A DNA stretch of 64,000 nucleotides from Lachnospiraceae bacterium (GTDB lineage: Bacteria; Bacillota; Clostridia; Lachnospirales; Lachnospiraceae): positions 1 through 64,000 of the forward strand of contig JAGATV010000045.1 of NCBI GenBank assembly GCA_017621075.1, in the 5' to 3' direction. The notes beneath the pieces are model-generated. The model saw nothing but the letters and a program-made list of their open reading frames with translations, did not search any database and had not been told where the DNA came from. The position numbers were made by a program, and so were the translations under genes. The stretch's first letter is position 1, and each line of letters opens with the position of its first letter. Shown here one piece after another: positions 18,087 through 28,003 of the stretch.

Positions 18087-20773
18087 TAAAAGATAAGAAT
18101 ATAGACAAAAAATTTTGGATTTCTATAGTAGGAGCTCCTGTCATAGTGGGGGTTGTCATGCTGCTGGTATATTGCATCAAGGGGATTTATCCTTTTGGAA
18201 GCCGCAATATATCCTATTTTGACATGGCACAGTCCATGGTCCCTATCTATTATCATACCTATGATGTATTGCACGGGACAAAGGCTTTGTTTTGGGACTG
18301 GTATTCCGGGGCCGGGGAGTCCATGATAGACACCACCGGAAACTTTGTCCTGAGTCCCTTTAATCTTTTCTTTTTATTTGTGAAGAGAGATATGATTCTG
18401 GAGTCCATGTCTTTCTTTTTGCTGCTAAAGGTGTGCGTATGTGCAGGAACCATGTCATTCTATGCAAAGAAGACATTTCCTGAGCTTGCGTATTGGTGGC
18501 ACATTTTGATGGGGGTACTATATGCATCCTGCGGTTTCCTGATACAATATTATACCAATATTCATTTCCTTGATATTGTTGCAGTTTTTCCGCTGATCAT
18601 ATATTTTGCAGACCGACTGCTTCAAGAGAAGAAGATTGTGGGATATTGCATCCTTATGGCGATGGGATTTATCATGAACATTTATCTGATGGTCATGGTA
18701 TGTATCTATTTGATCCTATATTGTACCGGGGAAATCAGAAGGATGGAGAAGGATGTACAGAAGGAAAGGATCGTGCTGTTAGGCTGTGGTACTTTGACGG
18801 CGGCCTGTATCTCTGCGGTGATTTCTGTCCCTACAGTGATTGCTTTACTGCAGTCCTCCCGAACAGAGATCAGCAAGAAGATCTTGTCCTCCTACCTTTT
18901 CCCAATCATATTTAATAATGGTTATGAAAATAAAATGTTTATGCTTTATGGGTGTGAATTGCCCATAGCAGCGCTGATTGCATTTCTTTTATTCAGAAGG
19001 AAGGAAATCAAAAAGATTTCCCAGACGATCCGGCTTTTGGCGTTGATGGTGCTGCCTATCTTCTTTGAACTGGTCAACCAGTTCTGGCATATAGGCGGCT
19101 ATGTGGAATTCCCCATGCGTTTTGGGTACATGTTGTCCTTTACGGGGCTTGTACTGATGGGAAAAGTCCTCCGGGAAGAAAAGGGGGAGAATGATATAGG
19201 GGCAGTAAAAGGGGTGATAAAGTATCTGCGCATTCCGGCGATTGCAGCCGTCCCTTTTGTGGCATTGACCCTGTATTATTTCATGCGGACATTTTTGCAG
19301 TATGGGATCAGGGATGTCTCCTACTATCCGGCATACTGGTCCATGTTTTGGATACTGGTAATTGTTTATGCACTGGTTATGATATCCGGGGAGAAACGGG
19401 TCATTGCCGTTGTGTGCGGTGCCCTGGTATTACTGCAGTTGGGGATGGGCTGGTATGGTTTTTTGGCACCGGAAGATATGTATTCTCCGGAGTGTACGGA
19501 CAGTATCATTAAAAAAAGTGAAAGTATCAGAACGGTGTTGGAAGATACGGAAGAAAACCGTATCGACAGGGTGAAGGATGAGAGCGTATCTTTGAATGCC
19601 AACTATCCGCTCATTTTGAAAAAAGCATCCTTGTCCAACTGGACTTTGGGAGCAAAACCTACGGTACGCCTTGCAATGGCAAACCTGGGGTACAGCAGCG
19701 ATTATACCCGGATCCTGGACAATGGCGGCACTTTGTTTTCTGATGCCCTGATGCATGTTAAGAGCGTTATTTCCGTTGTGGAGCCGGATCAGCATTTGTA
19801 TCGGGTGGAATCGGAGGTCGATGGGTATTATATTAGTGAGATGAAGTATGCTTATCCGTTTGGGCTTTTGGTCTCTGATAAGCTGTCTGAGTGGTCGATG
19901 CCGGAAAACACTTCTGCATATGAATATCAGAATGCACTGTTTTGTGCAGTCAACGATAATGAGCAGGAATTGATTGCTATATATGAGACGGAAGATATTT
20001 TGTTCGCTCAAGAATATACGGAAGAGGAAGGGATATATCGATATCACTTCCGGATACCTGTAAAGGGAGCAGGAATATTGTACTTGCAGGTGGGGGAATC
20101 ACTCAACCAGTATAGGTTTTATATGAATGGACAAATATTGCAGATTCCGGCCTTGGAAGAGAAGGAAAACGTTATTTATCCGGCAACTTTTGTAAATGGT
20201 CTTTTCAATTGTGGAACTTATCAGGATGAGATGGTGGAATGTACCGTAGAATGTTTGAATCCTATAGAGGGGGAGCTTGTCTTTGGATGCCTGGATCTGA
20301 CTGTTCTGCAAGATAGCATGGATGCACAGCGGGAAACGGACAGGGTTGTAAGGATCGGAAAACAAAGCTTGTATATGGAAGTACAGAATGAGGCCTCACA
20401 ATATCTGTTTTTGCCAATCGGGTTCGATGATAGTTGTAAGGTCAAGGTGAATGGCAAAAAGGTTGTTCCGCTTTCAGCAGTGGAAGATGCGTTCTATCTC
20501 ATTCCTTTGGAGGATGGAAAGAATGTGATTGAAATGAGCTTTCGCCCGGCAGGACTTTCTTTGGGAATGGTTGTTTCCCTGTTGGGAATATTGGGATTTA
20601 TAGCATTTTGGATCTGGAAAGAAAAGCTTGTGAATAATGCACCCGTAAGGGCAGTAATGTACATTCTCTTAAATCTATGTGAAAGATGCATTATATTGTT
20701 CTTATATACCCTGCCAATACTGATCTCTTTGGCGGTGAAGATCATGCTGAAGCTTTATATGTCTAATATGTAA
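18083..20773 (+). CDS. YfhO-family polytopic membrane protein (first copy)
   Basis: 896 residues. About a dozen membrane helices occupy residues 12-480, followed by a large extracytoplasmic domain and a final helix pair near 840-890. The loop after the first helix contains ISYFDMAQSMVPIYYHTYDVL and FWDWYSGAGESM, the acidic loop pattern of GT-C glycosyltransferases and of YfhO. YfhO proteins of Bacillus and Listeria add glycosyl groups to teichoic acids outside the membrane. It is the third gene of the glycan unit and ends in a terminator. A second, divergent copy is at 30905-33382. The glycosyl donor is unknown. Confidence 0.88.
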   Translation: MIKDKNIDKKFWISIVGAPVIVGVVMLLVYCIKGIYPFGSRNISYFDMAQSMVPIYYHTYDVLHGTKALFWDWYSGAGESMIDTTGNFVLSPFNLFFLFVKRDMILESMSFFLLLKVCVCAGTMSFYAKKTFPELAYWWHILMGVLYASCGFLIQYYTNIHFLDIVAVFPLIIYFADRLLQEKKIVGYCILMAMGFIMNIYLMVMVCIYLILYCTGEIRRMEKDVQKERIVLLGCGTLTAACISAVISVPTVIALLQSSRTEISKKILSSYLFPIIFNNGYENKMFMLYGCELPIAALIAFLLFRRKEIKKISQTIRLLALMVLPIFFELVNQFWHIGGYVEFPMRFGYMLSFTGLVLMGKVLREEKGENDIGAVKGVIKYLRIPAIAAVPFVALTLYYFMRTFLQYGIRDVSYYPAYWSMFWILVIVYALVMISGEKRVIAVVCGALVLLQLGMGWYGFLAPEDMYSPECTDSIIKKSESIRTVLEDTEENRIDRVKDESVSLNANYPLILKKASLSNWTLGAKPTVRLAMANLGYSSDYTRILDNGGTLFSDALMHVKSVISVVEPDQHLYRVESEVDGYYISEMKYAYPFGLLVSDKLSEWSMPENTSAYEYQNALFCAVNDNEQELIAIYETEDILFAQEYTEEEGIYRYHFRIPVKGAGILYLQVGESLNQYRFYMNGQILQIPALEEKENVIYPATFVNGLFNCGTYQDEMVECTVECLNPIEGELVFGCLDLTVLQDSMDAQRETDRVVRIGKQSLYMEVQNEASQYLFLPIGFDDSCKVKVNGKKVVPLSAVEDAFYLIPLEDGKNVIEMSFRPAGLSLGMVVSLLGILGFIAFWIWKEKLVNNAPVRAVMYILLNLCERCIILFLYTLPILISLAVKIMLKLYMSNM

Positions 20774-20787
20774 TAAAAAGAATATTG

Positions 20788-20818
20788 AGGCAGGCGGGAT
20801 TTTCCGCCTGCTCTTTTG
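20788..20818 (+). terminator. Rho-independent terminator after the first YfhO gene
   Basis: An 8-bp GC-rich stem (20790-20797 with 20804-20811), 6-nt loop and TCTTTTG tail. Confidence 0.88.
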
Positions 20819-20831
20819 TATAAACTAAGGG

Positions 20832-20860
20832 TAGAATTTGTGGCTCAGAACCGTTATAAT
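20832..20860 (+). promoter_or_regulatory. Probable promoter of ispG-polC
   Basis: A perfect -10 TATAAT (20855-20860). The -35 at 17 bp is only TAGAAT, so the assignment rests mainly on the -10 and on the terminator just upstream. Confidence 0.45.
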
Positions 20861-20905
20861 AGATAAGGTATCTATTTTGAATATTTTGCAAAAAGGAGTA
20901 TTCCT

Positions 20906-21994
20906 ATGAGTATATTGACAAATCAGGCAGAGACGGAGACTTATCGGGCACACACCAGGGTGGTGTCTATCGGTGACAGGGTCATTGGTGGAGGCAACCC
21001 CATTCTGATCCAGTCCATGACCAATACAAAAACCGAAGATGTGAAAGCTACCGTGGAGCAGATCCTGGCACTGGAAAAGGCAGGATGTGAGATCGTGCGT
21101 TGTACGGTCCCTACCCCGGAGGCGGCTAAGGCCATCGGTGAGATCAAGAAGCAGATACATATTCCCCTGGTGGCAGATATTCATTTTGATTATAAAATGG
21201 CTATTGGGGCTATGGAAAACGGTGCGGACAAGATTCGCATCAACCCCGGCAATATCGGAAGCACAGACCGGGTCAAGGCAGTGGTGGATGTGGCAAAAGA
21301 GAGAAATATCCCCATCCGTGTGGGTGTGAACAGCGGTTCATTGGAAAAGCCCCTTGTGGAAAAGTATGGCGGTGTCACTGCCCGGGGCATCGTGGAGAGC
21401 GCCCTTGACAAGGTGCATCTCATTGAGGATTTGGGATATGACAATCTGGTCATCAGTATCAAGTCCTCCGATGTGCTTATGTGCGTAAAGGCTCACGAGC
21501 TTCTGGCAGGAAGGACCCCGTATCCTTTACATGTGGGGATCACAGAGTCGGGAACGGTTCAGAGTGGCAATATCAAATCGGCTGTGGGACTGGGGCTGAT
21601 CCTGGGGCAGGGTATCGGCGACACCATCCGTGTCTCCCTGACGGGGAATCCTGTGGAGGAGATCAAATCCGCAAAGCTGATCCTGCGTACCCTGGGCCTT
21701 AGAAAGGGAGGTATTGAAGTAGTATCCTGTCCCACCTGCGGGCGCACGCAGATCGATCTGATCGGGCTGGCATCCCGGGTGGAGAAGTTGGTGGAGGACT
21801 ATCCGTTCAATATCAAAGTGGCTGTCATGGGGTGCGCGGTAAATGGCCCGGGTGAAGCCAAGGAAGCAGACATCGGCATCGCAGGGGGTGTCGGAGAAGG
21901 ATTGTTGATCAAGAAAGGTGAGATCATCCGCAAGGTGCCGGAAGAAGAACTTTTGGCAGTGCTGAAGGATGAATTGGATCATTGGGAAGCATGA
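20906..21994 (+). CDS. ispG: 4-hydroxy-3-methylbut-2-en-1-yl diphosphate synthase
   Basis: An iron-sulfur enzyme of the methylerythritol phosphate isoprenoid pathway, converting MEcPP to HMBPP. The 362-residue protein has the TIM-barrel N-terminal half (VSIGDRVIGGGNPILIQSMTNT, RCTVPTPEAAKAI, DKIRINPGNIG, RVGVNSGSLE) and the C-terminal cluster domain with SCPTCGRTQIDL and VMGCAVNGPGEA, which supply the three cysteines of the 4Fe-4S cluster. AAAAAGGAG lies before the ATG. It overlaps polC by 4 nt (ATGA). Confidence 0.97.
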   Translation: MSILTNQAETETYRAHTRVVSIGDRVIGGGNPILIQSMTNTKTEDVKATVEQILALEKAGCEIVRCTVPTPEAAKAIGEIKKQIHIPLVADIHFDYKMAIGAMENGADKIRINPGNIGSTDRVKAVVDVAKERNIPIRVGVNSGSLEKPLVEKYGGVTARGIVESALDKVHLIEDLGYDNLVISIKSSDVLMCVKAHELLAGRTPYPLHVGITESGTVQSGNIKSAVGLGLILGQGIGDTIRVSLTGNPVEEIKSAKLILRTLGLRKGGIEVVSCPTCGRTQIDLIGLASRVEKLVEDYPFNIKVAVMGCAVNGPGEAKEADIGIAGGVGEGLLIKKGEIIRKVPEEELLAVLKDELDHWEA

Positions 21995-24900
21995 AACCAT
22001 TTTTTGAAGTATTTCCATCCCTACAACTGAAAAAAGGATTGCAGGATCTGATGGAGCAGACCAATGTGGAAAAAGTGTCCGCAACCAAGCGAAAGGATTT
22101 CTTACGGGTCTATCTGTTCAGCAACAGGCTCATCGCCAAGGAGGATATCCTGATGGTGGAGCAGGAGATCAAGAGTCAATTCTTTCCCCAGGCAAATCTG
22201 ACGGTAAAGATTTATGAACGGTTTGAATTGTCCTCCCAGTATGATCCGGGGAAATTGATGGATCTGTACCGTGACAGTATCCTTTTGGAATTGAAAGGAT
22301 ACAGTCATATTGAGTACAACGCCTTTTGCACGGCAGAGATTTCGTATCCCGGAGAGGATTCTGTGGTGGTGACCATAGAAGATACGGTGTTGAACCGTAG
22401 TAAGGAGGGGGAACTGCTCAGAGTCCTGGAAAAGATCCTGGTGGAGAGATGTGGTTTTGCGGTGTCCGTGAAGATTGCATATAAAGAGCCCCGCATCGGA
22501 AAGTATGAAGAGGACGATGAACTGAGGATACAGATGCGTGTGGATGAGATCTACAGCCGGGCCAAAGGGGATGCAGCCGCAGCAGGCGGAAACGATGCTT
22601 CTGCAAAGACGGGGGCGGAAACCGAAAAAAGCGAGGGGGCAGGACAACAGGCGCCGAGGAGACCGCAGGCAGGCAAACAGACTGCGGAAGGTTCCTCTGT
22701 AGGAAAGCTTACCGGCCGCAGTGACTATAACCGTCCGTTAAAACGTTCCGATAACCCGGATGTGATCTACGGCAGGGATTTTGAAGAAGAGGCCATGAAG
22801 ATAGAGGATGTCATCGGTGAGATGGGGGAAGTGGTCATCCGGGGCAGAATCCTGAAATACGATACCAGGGATATCAAAAACGAAAAGACTATTGTGTTTT
22901 TTGATATCACGGATTTTACAGATACCATGACGGTAAAGATGTTTGTAAAGACCGAGCAGGTAAGTGAGATCGCTCCCGCCTTAAAGCCCGGTTCCTTTAT
23001 CAAGGTCAAGGGTATCAGCATGATGGATAAGTTCGACCATGAGCTTACCATCGGTTCCATTGCGGGCATCAAGAAGATACCGGATTTTACGGTGAGCAGG
23101 AAGGATACTGCGCTCCATAAAAGGGTGGAACTCCATTGCCATACCAAGATGAGCGATATGGATGGGGTATCCGAAGCAAAAGATATTGTAAAAAGAGCAT
23201 ATAAGTGGGGGCATCGCGCCATTGCCATAACAGACCACGGCGTGGTGCAGAGCTTTACCGATGCCAACCATGTATGGGATGACCTGTGGAAGGAAGAAGA
23301 GAACAGGCGAAAGGAAGCCGGGGACGAGAACCCGGATAAACAGGACTTCTTTAAGATCATTTATGGCGTGGAAGCGTATCTGGTGGATGATCTGAAGGAG
23401 ATCGTCACGGGGGACAGAGGGCAGGAGCTTTCGGATGATTTTGTAGTGTTTGATATTGAGACGACAGGTTTCTCCCCGGTGAACAACCGCATTATCGAGA
23501 TCGGTGCAGTAAAGGTATCAAAAGGAGAGATCGTCGACAGATTCTCTGCCTTTGTAAATCCCCAGGTGCCCATTCCTTTTGAGATTGAAAAGCTTACCGG
23601 CATCAATGATGACATGGTCCTGGAGGCAGGGACCATTGAGGAGATCCTGCCGGGATTTTTGGGATTTTGTGATGATTGTGTGATGGTGGCTCACAATGCG
23701 GGTTTTGACATGAGCTTTATCATGGAGAACTGCAAAAGGCTGGGATATCCCAAAGAGTTTACTTATGTGGACACGCTGGGCATGGCAAGGGTGCTTTTGC
23801 CCGGTCAGGCAAAACATACTCTGGATGCAGTGGCAAAGACTCTGGGCATATCCCTGGAAAATCATCACCGCGCAGTGGATGATGCTGAGTGTACGGCACA
23901 GATCTTTGTGCGATTCATAAAGATGATGGAGGAGCAGGGAGTCCATACCCTCGCCCAGGTGAATACCCTGGGAGAGTCCAGTGCGGAAGCCATTGCCAAG
24001 CTGCCTTCCTATCATGCCATCATCCTGGCCAAGAATGATCTGGGGCGTATCAATCTGTACAGACTGATCAGTGCGTCCCATCTGACGTATTATAACAAAA
24101 GACCCAAGATTCCCAAGAGCCTGGTACAGAAGTACAGGGAAGGACTGATCCTGGGCAGCGCCTGCGAGGCGGGAGAACTGTACCGTGCCCTGCTGGACGG
24201 ACAGAGCGACAGCCAGATCGCAAGGCTGGTGCGTTTCTATGATTATCTGGAGATTCAGCCAAGAGGGAATAATAAATTTATGATCGCATCGCCCAAGATA
24301 CGTTCCGTCAATTCGGAGGAAGATATCCTGGATATCAACAGGAAGATCGTAGCTTTGGGCGAAGAATTTCATAAACCCGTGGTGGCTACCTGTGATGTCC
24401 ATTTCCTGGACCCGGAGGACGAGATCTACCGCCGTATCATCATGGCGGGAAAAGGTTTTGAGGATGCGGATGACCAGGCCCCTCTCTATCTGCACACCAC
24501 AGAGGAGATGTTGGAAGAGTTTTCTTATCTGGGCAGCGAGAAAGCCAAAGAGATCGTTGTCACCAATACCAATATGATCGCAGATATGGTGGAGACCATT
24601 GCTCCGGTGCGCCCGGACAAATGTCCTCCCGTCATCCCGGACAGTGATAAGACGCTGACGGAGATCTGTTACAATAGGGCACACGAGATCTATGGTCCGA
24701 ATCTTCCGAGGATCGTGGAAGAACGTTTGGAAAAGGAACTGCACTCTATTATCAGTAACGGCTTTGCCGTGATGTATATCATCGCCCAAAAACTGGTGTG
24801 GAAATCGGTGGAGGACGGTTATCTGGTAGGTTCCCGGGGATCTGTGGGAAGCTCCTTTGTGGCTACCATGGCGGGGATTACCGAGGTCAACCCCTTAAGT

Positions 24901-26526
24901 CCCCACTATTATTGCAGCAAATGCCATTATGTGGATTTTGATGAGGAGGATGTAAAGGCTTATGCGGGCTGCGCCGGAATTGACATGCCGGATAAAGTCT
25001 GCCCCGTCTGTGGGGAAATGCTCCACAAGGAAGGATTTGATATCCCTTTTGAGACCTTCTTGGGATTCAAGGGGGACAAGGAGCCGGATATCGACCTGAA
25101 TTTCTCCGGCGAGTATCAGTCCAAGGCCCACAAATATACGGAGGTGATCTTTGGCGCAGGCCAGACCTTCCGGGCAGGGACTATCGGTACTTTGGCGGAC
25201 AAGACGGCTTACGGGTATGTGAAGAACTATTTTGAAGAGAGGGGCATCCACAAGCGTGGGAGCGAGATCGACCGCATCGCCACAGGCTGCACGGGGGTGC
25301 GCAGGAGTACGGGACAGCATCCGGGCGGGATCGTAGTGCTGCCTCTTGGACAGGATATCAATTCCTTTACTCCGGTACAGCATCCGGCCAATGATATGAC
25401 CACGGATACGGTCACTACCCATTTTGATTACCATTCCATCGACCATAACTTATTAAAACTGGATATCCTGGGACACGATGATCCCACAATGATCCGTATG
25501 CTTCAGGATATGACGGGAAAGGACCCCACGACCATTCCGCTGGATGATAAGAAGGTCATGAGCCTTTTTCAGAACACGGAAGCATTGGGGATTACACCGG
25601 ACCAGATCGGAGGCACAAAACTGGGCGCCCTCGGCATACCGGAATTTGGCACTGACTTTGCCATGCAGATGGTCATTGAGGCGAAGCCCAAGTCCTTTTC
25701 AGATCTGGTGCGTATCGCAGGACTGTCCCACGGGACGGATGTGTGGCTTGGCAATGCACAGGATCTGATCCAGAGCGGTACTGCTACCATTGCCACGGCG
25801 ATCTGTACCCGTGATGACATTATGATCTACCTGATCCATAAGGGAGTGGAATCCAGTCTGTCCTTTACCATCATGGAAGCCGTGCGAAAAGGAAAGGGAT
25901 TAAAACCTGAGTGGGAGGCCGCCATGAGGGAAAAGGATGTGCCGGATTGGTACATTGGTTCCTGCAAGAAGATCAAGTACATGTTCCCTAAGGCCCATGC
26001 GGCTGCCTATGTCATGATGGCATGGCGCATCGCTTATTGTAAGATTTATTATCCCCTGGCCTATTACGGAGCCTTTTTCAGTATCCGCGCGAAGGCGTTT
26101 TCTTATGAGATCATGTGTCAGGGGCAGAGACACTTAGAGAGTGTCATGGCCGAGTATAAGAGCAGGATGGACAGCCTTTCCAACAAAGAAAAGGATGCTT
26201 ATGCAGATATGAGGATCGTGCAGGAAATGTATGCCCGGGGATATGAATTTGAACCCATTGACATCTTTAGGGCCAAGTCAAGGGATTTTCAGATCATAGA
26301 CGGAAAGCTGATGCCGTCCTTAAGCAGTATTGAAGGACTGGGGGAAAAGGCGGCAGATGCCATTGTGGAAGCGGCCAAGAATGGCCCCTTCCTGTCCAAG
26401 GAAGATTTCATACAGCGTTCCAAGGTGTCCAAGACCATTGCGGATCTTATGGGAACGTTGGGACTCCTGGGAGATCTGCCGGAATCCAATCAGATCAGTC
26501 TGTTCGATCTGACGGATATGTCATAA
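21991..26526 (+). CDS. polC: DNA polymerase III alpha subunit, PolC type
   Basis: The replicative polymerase with built-in proofreading, typical of low-GC Gram-positive bacteria. About 1511 residues. The domains run in order. An N-terminal region is followed by a Lys/Ala/Gln-rich linker (about 190-250) and an OB fold (about 270-365). The PHP domain starts at HCHTKMSDMDG near 383; a DnaQ-like exonuclease inserted in it starts at FDIETTGFSP near 487 and ends HHRAVDDAE. The polymerase core follows, with GSRGSVGSSF and the catalytic PDIDLNFSGEY, and a C-terminal helix-hairpin-helix (LSSIEGLGEKAADAI). I start at ATG 21991, which overlaps the ispG stop as ATGA; a TTG at 21982 is an alternative. Confidence 0.96.
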   Translation: MKPFFEVFPSLQLKKGLQDLMEQTNVEKVSATKRKDFLRVYLFSNRLIAKEDILMVEQEIKSQFFPQANLTVKIYERFELSSQYDPGKLMDLYRDSILLELKGYSHIEYNAFCTAEISYPGEDSVVVTIEDTVLNRSKEGELLRVLEKILVERCGFAVSVKIAYKEPRIGKYEEDDELRIQMRVDEIYSRAKGDAAAAGGNDASAKTGAETEKSEGAGQQAPRRPQAGKQTAEGSSVGKLTGRSDYNRPLKRSDNPDVIYGRDFEEEAMKIEDVIGEMGEVVIRGRILKYDTRDIKNEKTIVFFDITDFTDTMTVKMFVKTEQVSEIAPALKPGSFIKVKGISMMDKFDHELTIGSIAGIKKIPDFTVSRKDTALHKRVELHCHTKMSDMDGVSEAKDIVKRAYKWGHRAIAITDHGVVQSFTDANHVWDDLWKEEENRRKEAGDENPDKQDFFKIIYGVEAYLVDDLKEIVTGDRGQELSDDFVVFDIETTGFSPVNNRIIEIGAVKVSKGEIVDRFSAFVNPQVPIPFEIEKLTGINDDMVLEAGTIEEILPGFLGFCDDCVMVAHNAGFDMSFIMENCKRLGYPKEFTYVDTLGMARVLLPGQAKHTLDAVAKTLGISLENHHRAVDDAECTAQIFVRFIKMMEEQGVHTLAQVNTLGESSAEAIAKLPSYHAIILAKNDLGRINLYRLISASHLTYYNKRPKIPKSLVQKYREGLILGSACEAGELYRALLDGQSDSQIARLVRFYDYLEIQPRGNNKFMIASPKIRSVNSEEDILDINRKIVALGEEFHKPVVATCDVHFLDPEDEIYRRIIMAGKGFEDADDQAPLYLHTTEEMLEEFSYLGSEKAKEIVVTNTNMIADMVETIAPVRPDKCPPVIPDSDKTLTEICYNRAHEIYGPNLPRIVEERLEKELHSIISNGFAVMYIIAQKLVWKSVEDGYLVGSRGSVGSSFVATMAGITEVNPLSPHYYCSKCHYVDFDEEDVKAYAGCAGIDMPDKVCPVCGEMLHKEGFDIPFETFLGFKGDKEPDIDLNFSGEYQSKAHKYTEVIFGAGQTFRAGTIGTLADKTAYGYVKNYFEERGIHKRGSEIDRIATGCTGVRRSTGQHPGGIVVLPLGQDINSFTPVQHPANDMTTDTVTTHFDYHSIDHNLLKLDILGHDDPTMIRMLQDMTGKDPTTIPLDDKKVMSLFQNTEALGITPDQIGGTKLGALGIPEFGTDFAMQMVIEAKPKSFSDLVRIAGLSHGTDVWLGNAQDLIQSGTATIATAICTRDDIMIYLIHKGVESSLSFTIMEAVRKGKGLKPEWEAAMREKDVPDWYIGSCKKIKYMFPKAHAAAYVMMAWRIAYCKIYYPLAYYGAFFSIRAKAFSYEIMCQGQRHLESVMAEYKSRMDSLSNKEKDAYADMRIVQEMYARGYEFEPIDIFRAKSRDFQIIDGKLMPSLSSIEGLGEKAADAIVEAAKNGPFLSKEDFIQRSKVSKTIADLMGTLGLLGDLPESNQISLFDLTDMS

Positions 26527-26572
26527 ATGCAAATCCGAGAGAGGGATAAAATATAGGAGAAAAAGGAGCGCG

Positions 26573-27846
26573 ATGAAGGAGAGAGAAAAGTTTGGCACAA
26601 GACTGGGGTTCATCCTGGTATCGGCAGGATGTGCCATCGGATTGGGAAACGTATGGAAATTTCCCTATATCTGCGGCCAGTATGGCGGGGCAGCCAGAAA
26701 GGGATGGGGAGGGCCTTTGAGATCCTGGAGCAGAAGGGGACTTTGTGGCATGATACCAAGTGGATCAGTATTTTGGGAAACTATCTGCTGATGATGTTCT
26801 ATACCATGGTGGCCGGATTTATGGCGGTAACGGTTCTTTTGTCCTTTGCAGTCTGTGCGATGGGGCTTCAAAGAGGCGTGGAAAAGATCACCAAGATCAT
26901 GATGACGGCGCTGCTTCTGATTATGATCGCTCTGGCCGTCCGTTCCCTGGCGCTGCCGGGGGCTATGGAAGGTGTCAGATTTTATCTGGTGCCGGATTTT
27001 GGGCTGGTAAGGGAATACGGCATCGGAACGGTAGTGTATGCGGCTATGTCCCAGGCGTTTTTTACCTTAAGCGTGGGCATCGGATGCATGGAGATTTTTG
27101 GCAGTTACCTGAAACGGGACAGGAGAGTGGCCGGAGAAGCCGTAAATATCATATTGTTGGATACCTTCGTGGCATTGTCTGCAGGTTTTATCATCATTCC
27201 GGCATGCTTTGCCTACGGTGTGGACCCTGATGCAGGACCTTCCCTGCTGTTCATTACCCTGCCCAATGTATTCAACCATATGAGAGGCAGGCGGTTCTTT
27301 GGATGCTGCTTCTTTTTGTTCCTGTCATTTGCTACGCTGTCCACCGTCATTGCGGTGTTTGAAAATATCATTTCTTTCTGGATGGACATGAAAGGTATGG
27401 AGCGCGGGCGTGCGGTGGCCCTGAACATTGTTCTGGTCATCCTGCTGTCTCTTCCGGCGGTGCTTGGATTTAATGTGCTGTCCGGCATACAGCCGCTGGG
27501 GCCGGGTTCCACGCTCATGGACCTGGAGGACTTTCTGGTGTCCTGCAACCTGCTTCCTCTGGGAAGTGTGGTCTTTGTACTGTTTTGCACAAAGAAAAAC
27601 GGCTGGGGATTTCAGGCTTTCCTGTCTGAGGCCAATGCCGGAGAAGGAATAAAACTCTCGGGATCTTTGGCCATGCGCCTGTATATGGCCTATATCCTGC
27701 CCGTCATCATTATTGGAGTTTATCTGAAGGGCTATTATGATACTTTCGCAAAGCTGGGGACAAGGGCGCTTGTGGGCCGGATGACTTTTGCGGTGTTCCT
27801 GTTGGCGGCAGTCATGGCGATTACATGCAAGAAACCTGCTGAATAA
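26573..27846 (+). pseudogene. Sodium-dependent (SNF/NSS) transporter, disrupted by two internal deletions
   Basis: Neurotransmitter:sodium symporter family, normally about 450-500 residues. The start is intact (AAGGAGCGCG before ATG 26573, then GTRLGFILVSAGCAIGLGNVWKFPY, the sodium-site helix 1). At about 26684-26697 the frame breaks: YGGAA in frame 1 joins SQKGMGRAFEILEQKGT in another frame, losing roughly 30 residues of helix 2. At about 26817-26825 FYTMVAGF joins MAVTVLLSFAVCAMGLQRGVEKITK, losing an in-frame stretch that should hold a helix and a loop. The remainder, to 27846, looks like a normal family C-terminus (AAMSQAFFTLSVGIG, IQPLGPG). No functional protein is expected. Confidence 0.82.
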
Positions 27847-27857
27847 AAGTTGTTTCA

Positions 27858-27872
27858 ATTTTTTCAAAAAAT
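27858..27872. promoter_or_regulatory. AT-rich perfect palindrome upstream of the pilus operon promoter
   Basis: ATTTTTT-C-AAAAAAT, 7 bp either side of one base, ending 35 bp before the -35 at 27908. It could be an operator or a weak terminator stem; it has four mismatches to the CodY consensus. Confidence 0.4.
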
Positions 27873-27907
27873 ACAGCCTTTTTAGATACAATAACGGATA
27901 AAAAGAC

Positions 27908-27936
27908 TTGAAATCTTCGGGAGTTCTTGATATTAT
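27908..27936 (+). promoter_or_regulatory. Sigma-A promoter of the pilus operon head
   Basis: TTGAAA (27908-27913), 17-bp spacer, TATTAT (27931-27936). The predicted leader is about 60 nt, AT-rich, with AAAGGAGG (27987-27994) before the ATG at 28004. It is too short to hold a c-di-GMP riboswitch. Confidence 0.72.
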
Positions 27937-28003
27937 AGATTATAGACTCAATTATTAATTAATATATAAATGCATTTTAATAGATGAAAGGAGGTCTTTT
28001 CTG

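Noticed and set aside
23518..24789. 423-residue open frame on the minus strand within polC
   Set aside because: It is antisense to a clearly conserved polC domain, has no plausible ribosome binding site and shows no family motif; it is a by-product of polC codon use.
27937..28003. c-di-GMP riboswitch before the pilus operon
   Set aside because: Clostridioides difficile has one in this position, but the leader here is only about 60 nt, AT-rich and without the needed helices.
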